From assembly GCA_045543555.1 (NCBI GenBank), contig JAZQMQ010000012.1, forward strand, positions 1-5,815: DNA of 5,815 bases, given 5' to 3'. The notes under the pieces are model-generated. The model was not told the DNA's origin and did not search any database. It saw only the letters and a list, made by a program, of their open reading frames with translations. Positions 1 through 4,421 of this stretch are shown in pieces. The position numbers and the translations under genes are program-made. This DNA comes from Colimorpha_A sp045543555 (GTDB lineage: Bacteria; Bacillota; Clostridia; Oscillospirales; CAG-272). Numbering within the stretch: position 1 is the stretch's first letter; each line of letters starts with the position of its first letter.

Positions 1-32
1 TTAGAGGATAGTTTTTTTGATTGCCTTTTCAC
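1..32 (-). CDS. 5' end of an unidentified gene, cut by the left window edge
   Basis: Only the first ten codons are visible, reading from a GTG at 32..30: M-K-R-Q-S-K-K-L-S-S, then off the window. The start is supported by a strong GGAGG (41-45) seven bases upstream. The surrounding initiation region closely copies the one in front of the lipoprotein gene at 571. It begins 35 bases after the lipoprotein stop with no terminator between, so the two are probably co-transcribed. The basic N-terminus would suit a signal peptide, but no hydrophobic part is visible. Product unknown; that it is a real coding start is inferred from the binding site and the duplicated module. Confidence 0.6.
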   Translation of the reverse strand, partial: MKRQSKKLSS

Positions 33-56
33 CTTGAAACCTCCGTTCGTCAAATT
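26..56 (-). repeat. Initiation-region direct repeat, copy A
   Basis: This 31-nt stretch matches 565-595 at 28 of 31 positions in the same orientation, exactly 539 bp away. It covers the sequence before the ribosome binding site, the site itself (GGAGGTTTCAA) and the first codons after the GTG at 32..30. The mismatches are at 32, 33 and 44, so one of them changes ATG to GTG. Confidence 0.85.
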
Positions 57-67
57 GGAAGTTGTCA

Positions 68-571
68 TTATAACTCGTAAGCGAAAAATTGATTCACTAA
101 TTCGGTATAATAACTTAATGAGCTAAAAGAGCCCCAAAAAGACGAAACTGTTCCATCTGAAGAGTATTCGCCTATGTACCCTGCATGGCTGTTTTCTGCA
201 TAATTTGCCCAAATAATTAAGAAATCACCGCTTTCATAATTCAGTCTTATGCAAATATCTTTAGGAGAATCATACGCATAGTATGTGTGGAGTATATCGG
301 TCGTTGAAAATGCATCTAAAAACCCCGAAATTTTTTCTTCTGGTAAAGTTTCGAGTATTGTTGCGTTAGCAAGATTAAAAGGAACGAGTTTATCAGATTG
401 ATCCGGCACCCAAGTGGTAAAATGCTTTTGATCGGAGTTTGCATATTCAATAAGCTCAACGCTAATAACATTATCCAATGAATCTCTGCTAACAACGAAT
501 GAGCCCGGATCACAAGAACAGATAGAAAAGCATGTTATCACAGCAATCATAATTGCAAATATCTTTTTCAT
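68..571 (-). CDS. Predicted lipoprotein of unknown function (167 aa)
   Basis: I do not recognise the family. The N-terminus is a typical lipoprotein signal: M-K-K, a hydrophobic stretch at about residues 4-17, and a lipobox-like I-C-S-C with C20 as the probable lipidated cysteine, so the protein is likely anchored outside the membrane. The remaining ~147 residues are rich in Ser, Tyr, Phe and Asp, with no second membrane segment and no motif I can name. A longer reading from 592 exists, but ATG 571 has AGAGG seven bases upstream and starts exactly at the signal peptide, so I prefer it. A promoter lies at 628-656. The gene is more AT-rich than the neighbouring ribosomal genes. It appears to be first in an operon with the gene starting at 32. 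Confidence 0.8.
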   Translation of the reverse strand: MKKIFAIMIAVITCFSICSCDPGSFVVSRDSLDNVISVELIEYANSDQKHFTTWVPDQSDKLVPFNLANATILETLPEEKISGFLDAFSTTDILHTYYAYDSPKDICIRLNYESGDFLIIWANYAENSHAGYIGEYSSDGTVSSFWGSFSSLSYYTELVNQFFAYEL

Positions 572-595
572 TTTGAAACCTCTGTTCGTCAAATT
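565..595 (-). repeat. Initiation-region direct repeat, copy B
   Basis: Second copy of the 31-nt module at 26-56 (28/31 identical, same strand). It carries the AGAGG binding site and the ATG (571..569) of the lipoprotein gene. Identity stops a few codons inside each gene, apart from both starting M-K-[KR]. Confidence 0.85.
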
Positions 596-605
596 TAAGT
601 TTATC

Positions 606-621
606 GAGTAGATAACTACCC
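606..621 (-). promoter_or_regulatory. Small inverted repeat at the lipoprotein transcription start
   Basis: On the minus strand GGGTAG and CTACTC flank a TTAT loop, giving six pairs including one G-U. It sits at about +1 of the transcript from the 628-656 promoter. It could be a 5'-end hairpin protecting the mRNA or a weak operator; it is short enough to be chance. Confidence 0.3.
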
Positions 622-627
622 AAAGTA

Positions 628-656
628 ATTATACCATAAAACATCTAAAATGTAAA
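628..656 (-). promoter_or_regulatory. Sigma-A promoter of the lipoprotein operon
   Basis: On the minus strand there is a -35 TTTACA (651-656), a 17-base spacer and a -10 TATAAT (628-633) preceded by TGG, an extended -10. The expected start is near 621, giving a leader of about 50 nt to the ATG at 571. Confidence 0.8.
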
Positions 657-662
657 TAGGAC

Positions 663-690
663 GGCGGGGTTCTTTACAAATTGAACCGCC
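663..690. repeat. GC-rich hairpin next to the inverted-repeat element
   Basis: GGCGG(GG)TTC and GAACCGCC pair around a 10-base AT-rich loop, with a two-base bulge. It lies just upstream of the lipoprotein promoter and six bases from the 696-772 element. It lacks a good T-tract on either strand, so I read it as part of a dispersed palindromic intergenic repeat rather than as a terminator. Confidence 0.5.
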
Positions 691-695
691 CTTTC

Positions 696-772
696 TTTGT
701 AGGGGACGACCTCCCGGGCGTCCGGCTCTCTTGACATTTTTTCGGGTCGCCGAGGACGTCGACCCCTACAAA
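696..772. repeat. 77-bp imperfect inverted-repeat (MITE/REP-like) element
   Basis: The ends are perfect inverted repeats, TTTGTAGGGG (696-705) and CCCCTACAAA (763-772). The match continues inward to about 28 positions per arm with five mismatches (23/28). The arms are GC-rich and flank an AT-rich centre, in an otherwise AT-rich spacer. It has no coding capacity and no clear target-site duplication. Repeats with such ends are, as I recall, scattered between genes in gut Clostridia genomes; the copy number here is unknown. Confidence 0.65.
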
Positions 773-803
773 ATAACAAAGCTCCCACCATAGTGAGAGC
801 TTT
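766..803 (-). terminator. Rho-independent terminator of rplM-rpsI
   Basis: On the minus strand AAAGCTCTCAC and GTGGGAGCTTT form an 11-bp stem with one G-U pair and a TATG loop (778-803). A T-rich run, GTTATTTTGT, follows. It starts 20 bases past the rpsI stop. Its tail overlaps the right end of the 696-772 element, which may therefore supply part of the T-tract. Confidence 0.8.
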
Positions 804-822
804 GTGTATAAGACATAATAAA

Positions 823-1224
823 TTATCTCTTGGAGAACTGAGGAGCACGTCTTGCGCCCTTGAGTCCGTACTTCTTTCTTTCCTTCATACGAGGGTCACG
901 AGTGAGGAAGCCTGCCTTCTTGAGTGCAGGACGGAAAGCGGGATCTGCAAGGAGAAGAGCCTTAGCAACGCCGTGGCGGATAGCTCCTGCCTGACCGGAA
1001 AGTCCACCACCGTTTACACGGCAGATGATGTCGAACTTGCCCATGGTCTCGGTTACAGTGAAGGGCTGGTTAACGATGAGCTTGAGGGTCTCAAGTCCGA
1101 AGTATTCGTCGATATCCTGTCCGTTGATGGTGATAACACCGGTACCGGGAAGAACACGTACACGGGCAACCGACTTCTTTCTTCTGCCGGTTCCGTAGAA
1201 ATAAGGCTTAGCACTTGTATACAT
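823..1224 (-). CDS. rpsI: 30S ribosomal protein S9
   Basis: Structural protein of the small ribosomal subunit; in the family, the basic C-terminal tail reaches toward the P-site tRNA. The 133-aa product has the usual length and landmarks: the YGTGRRK start (about residues 10-16), the N-G-G-G-L-S-G-Q segment (71-78) leading into AIRHGVAKAL (81-90), and the highly basic C-terminal tail LTRDPRMKERKKYG (107-120) ending in the typical Q-F-S-K-R. It lies 20 bases after the rplM stop, with AAAGGA about 11 bases before its ATG, in the conserved L13-S9 order. Transcription probably comes from the promoter in front of rplM and ends at the hairpin at 778-803. Nothing is unusual. Confidence 0.98.
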   Translation of the reverse strand: MYTSAKPYFYGTGRRKKSVARVRVLPGTGVITINGQDIDEYFGLETLKLIVNQPFTVTETMGKFDIICRVNGGGLSGQAGAIRHGVAKALLLADPAFRPALKKAGFLTRDPRMKERKKYGLKGARRAPQFSKR

Positions 1225-1244
1225 AATTTCTTAGCATCCTTTCA

Positions 1245-1673
1245 TTAAGCGTTGTACTCAACGGGCTTCTGAGCTGCGTGATTGTGGTTTGCACCGCTGT
1301 AGATCTTGAGTCTGGTCATGCTCTTTCTTCCGATGGTGTTAGCGGGGAGCATACGCTTAACTGCAAGCTCCATAGCCTTCTCGGGCTTGGTAGCCATAAG
1401 GGTCTTATACTGTACCTTCTTCATACCGCCGATGTAGCCGGAGTGATGATAGTAGTACTTCTGCTCAAGCTTCTTTCCGGTGAGGACAGCCTTGTCAGCA
1501 TTGATGATGATAACGAATTCACCGCAGTCAACATGGGGGGTGAACTCGGGGCGGTGCTTACCTCTGAGGATGTTAGCAGCAGCAACCGCAGTCTTACCGA
1601 GAGGCTTACCTGCAGCGTCGATAACGTACCAACGGCGGTCAAGCGTCTCTTTCTTTGCCATAAAAGTAGACAT
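1245..1673 (-). CDS. rplM: 50S ribosomal protein L13
   Basis: Early-assembling protein of the large ribosomal subunit. The 142-aa product is full length. It shows the family N-terminus M-x-T-F-M-A-K-K-E-T followed by RRWYVIDA (13-20), the L-x-G-K-x-x-x-x-F-T-P region (36-46), GEFVIIINADK (51-61) and the Y-Y-H-H-x-G-Y-x-G-G signature around residues 74-83. ATG 1673 is chosen because AAGGAG lies seven bases upstream and the family commonly has this M-x-T-F-M start; the internal Met5 is less likely. It is the first gene of the rplM-rpsI operon, with a perfect consensus promoter about 45 bases upstream. The transcript leader (~37 nt) is short, and I could not make out an L13 autoregulatory leader structure. 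Confidence 0.98.
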   Translation of the reverse strand: MSTFMAKKETLDRRWYVIDAAGKPLGKTAVAAANILRGKHRPEFTPHVDCGEFVIIINADKAVLTGKKLEQKYYYHHSGYIGGMKKVQYKTLMATKPEKAMELAVKRMLPANTIGRKSMTRLKIYSGANHNHAAQKPVEYNA

Positions 1674-1717
1674 TTGATTTCTCCTTAAAAATTGTAATTC
1701 ATTTTTTCAGCCATACG

Positions 1718-1746
1718 ATTATAACATATCGGTTAAGTAATGTCAA
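1718..1746 (-). promoter_or_regulatory. Strong sigma-A promoter of rplM-rpsI
   Basis: The minus strand has a perfect TTGACA (1741-1746), a 17-base spacer and a perfect TATAAT (1718-1723) with a TG extension one base before it. A/T-runs just upstream of the -35 (about 1750-1785) resemble an UP element. This suits a heavily expressed ribosomal operon. Predicted start near 1711. Confidence 0.93.
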
Positions 1747-1790
1747 TACCTTTTTTCAAAAAAATCCAAATAAAATAATTTATAATTCTC

Positions 1791-1830
1791 AAACTCCCTC
1801 AAACTCGCTAAAACACCCTAAAAGCTCCGT
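1791..1830. repeat. Four degenerate 10-bp tandem repeats
   Basis: The units AAACTCCCTC, AAACTCGCTA, AAACACCCTA and AAAGCTCCGT follow one another without gaps, each starting with AAA at an exact 10-bp period. They lie between the divergent rplM and DUF3343 promoters. One A-tract per helical turn suggests intrinsic curvature; a coding role is unlikely. Confidence 0.45.
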
Positions 1831-1867
1831 TTTTCTCACTTGCCATTTTGAAAAATATTTTTTTGAG

Positions 1868-1896
1868 TTGTCAATCCGCGTCCGAATGCATACAAT
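1868..1896 (+). promoter_or_regulatory. Promoter of the DUF3343-cysteine desulfurase unit
   Basis: TTGTCA (1868-1873), a 17-base spacer and TACAAT (1891-1896) match sigma-A consensus at five of six positions each. The expected start is near 1903, leaving a leader of about 25 nt that holds the AAGGAAG binding site. Confidence 0.75.
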
Positions 1897-1927
1897 GAGA
1901 ACAGTAAATACGTAAGGAAGTGAGATT

Positions 1928-2149
1928 ATGCTCAATTGTTTGATCACCATGTACTCCGAAACCTATTCTCAAAAGGCAGGTAAATTGTTTCGGGATAACG
2001 GAATCGAATGCAGTATTGTTAAGCTTGGCAATGAATATACACAGAAGGGATGCGGTCACGGTATAAAGATTGACCAACGATCGCGCCAATGTGTTCTGAG
2101 GCTCCTCAAGGAAAACGGAATACCTTATTCGGATGTAAGAATCATATGA
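1928..2149 (+). CDS. DUF3343 family small protein (putative sulfur/selenium carrier-like)
   Basis: A 73-aa protein matching what I remember of DUF3343, a family described as putative Se/S carrier-like. It has a short first strand (N-C-L-I-T), a helix ending in L-F-x-x-x-G-I (20-26), a second strand, then a turn with a conserved Cys-Gly (G-C-G-H-G at 41-45), and a final helix followed by G-I-P. C42 is the candidate carrier cysteine; C4, C28 and C55 are also present. The ATG at 1928 has AAGGAAG seven bases upstream, and a later Met would cut off the first strand. Its TGA overlaps the ATG of the downstream cysteine desulfurase, implying coupled translation and a shared pathway, plausibly accepting sulfur or selenium from that enzyme. 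That acceptor role is inference. Confidence 0.75.
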   Translation: MLNCLITMYSETYSQKAGKLFRDNGIECSIVKLGNEYTQKGCGHGIKIDQRSRQCVLRLLKENGIPYSDVRII

Positions 2150-3270
2150 TTTATTTTGATAACGCTGCAACAACCTTTCAAAAACCTCAAAGTGTCTACA
2201 AAGCTGTAAATGATGCCATTTGCCTATACGGCGGCAATCCCGGTAGAAGCGGTCACTATTTGTCCCGCGAGGCTTCGGGGATAATTTATAGGTGCAGGGA
2301 AAGGCTCTCAGAACTTTTTGGCGGCAAGCCCGAGGCTGTCGTTTTAACTTTGAACGCGACCTCTGCAACCAATATGGCTATGAGCGTGCTACGGAAGAGC
2401 AGAGGAAAGGTGCTCATCTCGTCATTTGAACATAACGCGGTATATCGTCGTGCTGCCGCTATGGGCAATTATTTGGTATTTGACGCAAGCGGAACTGATG
2501 ATGAAATTATGCGGTCCTTTACCTCTTTGTGTGAGCGAGATATAGGACTTGTTGCTTGCATCCACGCTTCCAATATATGCTCAAAAGTTCTTCCGATATC
2601 GCGTATCGGTGCCTATTGCAAGCGGAGGGGCATTCCTTTTGTGGTGGATGCCTCACAAAGTATTGGAAGGGAAAAGCTATCGATTAAAGATTGCTGTGCA
2701 GATGCTATATGCGGTCCTTCACACAAGGGGCTTTACGGGATTCAGGGTTGCGGATTTATTCAGTTCGCTGATAAATACGTCGATAATGGGAGCTTACTGA
2801 AAACCTTTGTTCACGGAGGGAACGGGGTAAATTCTTTGGATTGTAAAATGCCCGATTTTCTTCCCGAACGGCTTGAAGCAGGCACCTTGCCAACACCTGC
2901 GGCGGCATCGCTTGTCGCCGGAATTGAATTTGTTACTAACATGGGTATTGAAGAAATTGCGTATAAGGAGTCTGTTTTATCCAAAAAGCTGACAGAAGGA
3001 CTTTCTGTTCTGAGAAATGCCGGTGTATACGGCTCGGAATATGGATATTGCGGTACTGTGTTATTCAATATTGGCAATGTTGATTCGGAAAAAATAGCGG
3101 ATTATCTTGACAGTAACGGTATTTGCGTAAGAGGCGGATTTCACTGCTGTCCTTTAGGGCACCGTAGTCTTAAGACGCCTGACAGGGGAGCTGTGAGGGT
3201 TTCTTTTTCAGTGTTTAATACTGAGAATGAGGTAGATAAGCTATTAACTGTTCTTAATGGATATAATTAA
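2146..3270 (+). CDS. Class V aminotransferase / cysteine desulfurase family protein
   Basis: A PLP enzyme of 374 aa resembling the cysteine desulfurase-like subfamily (TIGR01977 type) that takes sulfur from cysteine as a protein persulfide. It shows MIYFDNAATT at the N-terminus; E-H-N (95-97), whose His should stack on PLP; VVDASQS (166-172) with D168 as the pyridine-nitrogen partner; S-H-K-G (192-195) with K194 as the Schiff-base lysine; and GGFHCCPLGH (330-339) where C334 aligns with the persulfide cysteine. The open frame extends upstream to 2089, but the family begins at MIYFDNAATT, so ATG 2146 is the start. This ATG overlaps the upstream stop as ATGA. There is no good independent binding site, which points to translational coupling with the DUF3343 gene. 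It is not close to IscS/NifS or SufS in its neighbours: no iscU, sufB or tRNA-thiolation gene is present. Selenocysteine lyase is an alternative activity. Confidence 0.85.
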   Translation: MIYFDNAATTFQKPQSVYKAVNDAICLYGGNPGRSGHYLSREASGIIYRCRERLSELFGGKPEAVVLTLNATSATNMAMSVLRKSRGKVLISSFEHNAVYRRAAAMGNYLVFDASGTDDEIMRSFTSLCERDIGLVACIHASNICSKVLPISRIGAYCKRRGIPFVVDASQSIGREKLSIKDCCADAICGPSHKGLYGIQGCGFIQFADKYVDNGSLLKTFVHGGNGVNSLDCKMPDFLPERLEAGTLPTPAAASLVAGIEFVTNMGIEEIAYKESVLSKKLTEGLSVLRNAGVYGSEYGYCGTVLFNIGNVDSEKIADYLDSNGICVRGGFHCCPLGHRSLKTPDRGAVRVSFSVFNTENEVDKLLTVLNGYN

Positions 3271-3300
3271 AATCCCTCGCATAGATTTGCGAGGGATTTT
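3269..3300. terminator. Bidirectional Rho-independent terminator
   Basis: AAAATCCCTCGCA (3269-3281) and TGCGAGGGATTTT (3288-3300) form a perfect 13-bp stem with a six-base loop. It sits between convergent genes. Its first bases overlap the stop codon of the cysteine desulfurase, and it lies six bases past the stop of the minus-strand gene at 3307. With T-runs on both strands it can serve both. Confidence 0.9.
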
Positions 3301-3306
3301 GGAATG

Positions 3307-3927
3307 TTATCTTGATGAATACTTTTTGATAGCGGTGAGAACTGCATTAATGTCACGTGAGTTAAGGAATTTATTGCTGTTGATATCCTTAACGGCTTCA
3401 ATTAAATGATCAGCAGTTGTAAGATGCTCTGATCTTATCTTAAAAGCTACTCTTTTTTGCGTGAAAACAACGATGCTGTATTTTGGTACGTTATATATCT
3501 TCTCGCGCTTCAGAATATAGTCGATCGCTTTAAGCGGAAGCTTGTTTTGCTCGAAGGGGTTGGGAAATTCCATTATTCCGTTTCTGTTTGCAGCCGTCCA
3601 GACAGACCTGTTTGAATTGTCGATCATTCCCGGAACCGTTTTGATACGGAATATATATACTCCTCCGTTTTCAACAAGGATGATATCCGACGGTATTTTT
3701 TGTCCGTTCGGCATTGTTAGGGAGGGATGCCTGATGATTCGTGCAGCTGGGAATGCGGTCTTTAAAAGATTATAAACTAAGTTTGCGTCACGTTGCGATT
3801 CGTTTAGCAGTCTTTTTGCGACATTTTTCGAGTGTCTGTAATGAATAAAAGCAATGACTATGACCAATGCGAGGAGTATGGAGCATATTACTGCGATGAA
3901 TATTAAAAGCTCTGCTATTTTTTCCAT
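3307..3927 (-). CDS. Membrane-anchored NERD-like domain protein, probably catalytically degenerate
   Basis: A 206-aa protein with one strong N-terminal membrane segment (about residues 6-29), a short basic linker and a cytoplasmic domain that reads like NERD (nuclease-related domain, PD-(D/E)XK fold). The landmarks are P-S-D-I-I-L-V (79-85), G-G-V-Y-I-F-R-I-K-T (88-97), V-W-T (109-111), F-P-N-P-F-E-Q-N (121-128) and the helix after it. Typical NERD domains have G-E in the first helix and a V-I-E-x-K strand. Here the first appears as D47-A48 and the second as F-R-I-K, so E is replaced by R94 while D81 and K96 remain. It is therefore probably not an active nuclease of the usual kind. ATG 3927 has AGGAG seven bases upstream. 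It lies 64 bases after acpP on the same strand with no obvious promoter of its own. Role unknown; the family assignment is by eye. Confidence 0.7.
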   Translation of the reverse strand: MEKIAELLIFIAVICSILLALVIVIAFIHYRHSKNVAKRLLNESQRDANLVYNLLKTAFPAARIIRHPSLTMPNGQKIPSDIILVENGGVYIFRIKTVPGMIDNSNRSVWTAANRNGIMEFPNPFEQNKLPLKAIDYILKREKIYNVPKYSIVVFTQKRVAFKIRSEHLTTADHLIEAVKDINSNKFLNSRDINAVLTAIKKYSSR

Positions 3928-3950
3928 ACGCTATCTCCTGAAATTTAATT

Positions 3951-3980
3951 TTTAGCCGAAGCCATAGGGCTTCGGCTAAA
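3951..3980 (-). terminator. Hairpin after acpP (terminator or attenuator)
   Basis: TTTAGCCGAAGCC and GGCTTCGGCTAAA form a perfect 13-bp stem with a four-base loop, 11 bases after the acpP stop. On the minus strand it is followed by AATTAAATTT, a broken T-tract, so termination may be incomplete. The NERD-like gene begins only 23 bases beyond it. Confidence 0.75.
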
Positions 3981-3991
3981 TTCTGAGGTTA

Positions 3992-4219
3992 TTATTTGCT
4001 GTGTGCTTCGAGGTAATCTGCGATGTCGCCTACAGTAATGAACTTATGAAGGTCATCGTCCTGGATTTCGATGCCGTATCTTTCTTCGCAAAGAAGAATG
4101 AGGTCGGCAAGTTCAAGGGAATTGATGCCGAGGTCGGAAACGAGCTCGGCTTCAGGCTTGATATCATCGGGATTTACCTGAAGATCATTTACGAGCATAT
4201 TTTTTACTTTCTCAAACAT
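3992..4219 (-). CDS. acpP: Acyl carrier protein
   Basis: Small acidic carrier that holds growing acyl chains on a phosphopantetheine arm during type II fatty acid synthesis in the cytoplasm. The 75-aa product has the normal length and four-helix pattern. S34 in L-G-I-N-S-L-E-L (30-37) is the attachment serine; the usual Asp before it is Asn, a variant I associate with clostridial ACPs. The start was moved: a TTG at 4234 opens the longest frame, but its next bases are the GGAGG ribosome binding site (4228-4232) of ATG 4219, so 4219 is the real start. The gene stands apart from any fab, plsX or rnc gene. It has its own consensus promoter and a 92-nt leader with a palindrome, and is followed by a hairpin and the NERD-like gene. 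It could be a housekeeping ACP or a secondary one. Confidence 0.95.
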   Translation of the reverse strand: MFEKVKNMLVNDLQVNPDDIKPEAELVSDLGINSLELADLILLCEERYGIEIQDDDLHKFITVGDIADYLEAHSK

Positions 4220-4282
4220 AGTTAGTTCCTCCAAATAATATGTGTGTGATTCGCAAAATCCGGGGGAATGGACCTGCGTTTT

Positions 4283-4297
4283 CCGTACTGTGTACGG
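4283..4297. promoter_or_regulatory. Perfect 15-bp palindrome in the acpP leader
   Basis: CCGTAC and GTACGG flank a three-base centre. It falls about +16 to +30 from the predicted acpP start, a usual place for a repressor operator, or it may form a 5'-UTR hairpin. I do not recognise it as a FapR or FabT site. Confidence 0.45.
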
Positions 4298-4318
4298 TTA
4301 ATTATGTCAACCTCATCT

Positions 4319-4347
4319 ATTATATAATAAAAAATCTCTTTTGTCAA
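4319..4347 (-). promoter_or_regulatory. Strong sigma-A promoter of acpP
   Basis: The minus strand has a perfect TTGACA (4342-4347), a 17-base spacer and a perfect TATAAT (4319-4324). The predicted start near 4312 gives a leader of about 92 nt before ATG 4219. It is also the only clear promoter that could serve the NERD-like gene. Confidence 0.93.
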
Positions 4348-4370
4348 CAGTATAATTTATTAAGAAACGC

Positions 4371-4410
4371 AAACAACAAAAAACTGCCGCAAACGCAGGG
4401 TTTGCGGCAG
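4371..4410 (-). terminator. Rho-independent terminator of the ugpC-type gene
   Basis: On the minus strand CTGCCGCAAAC and GTTTGCGGCAG make a perfect 11-bp stem (4384-4410) with a five-base loop, followed by TTTTTTGTTGTTT. It begins 11 bases past the stop and insulates the ATPase gene from the acpP promoter. Confidence 0.93.
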
Positions 4411-4421
4411 ATAATATCACA

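Noticed and set aside
572..592. Upstream start for the lipoprotein adding seven residues
   Set aside because: It would place the AGAGG site inside the coding region and put extra residues ahead of a standard M-K-K signal peptide.
793..1688. Plus-strand open frames of 151 and 136 codons opposite rpsI and rplM
   Set aside because: Same codon-bias shadow effect opposite genuine ribosomal protein genes; no plausible binding site or protein features.
1674..1711. L13 autoregulatory leader RNA in front of rplM
   Set aside because: The predicted leader is only about 37 nt and no convincing stem could be found by eye.
1871..2368. 165-codon minus-strand frame spanning the DUF3343 gene and the start of the desulfurase gene
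   Set aside because: It crosses two real coding regions and their promoter, with a low-complexity basic start and no family resemblance.
4220..4234. Upstream TTG start for acpP adding five residues
   Set aside because: These codons overlap the GGAGG ribosome binding site for ATG 4219, and ACPs normally start close to M-F-E-K-V.
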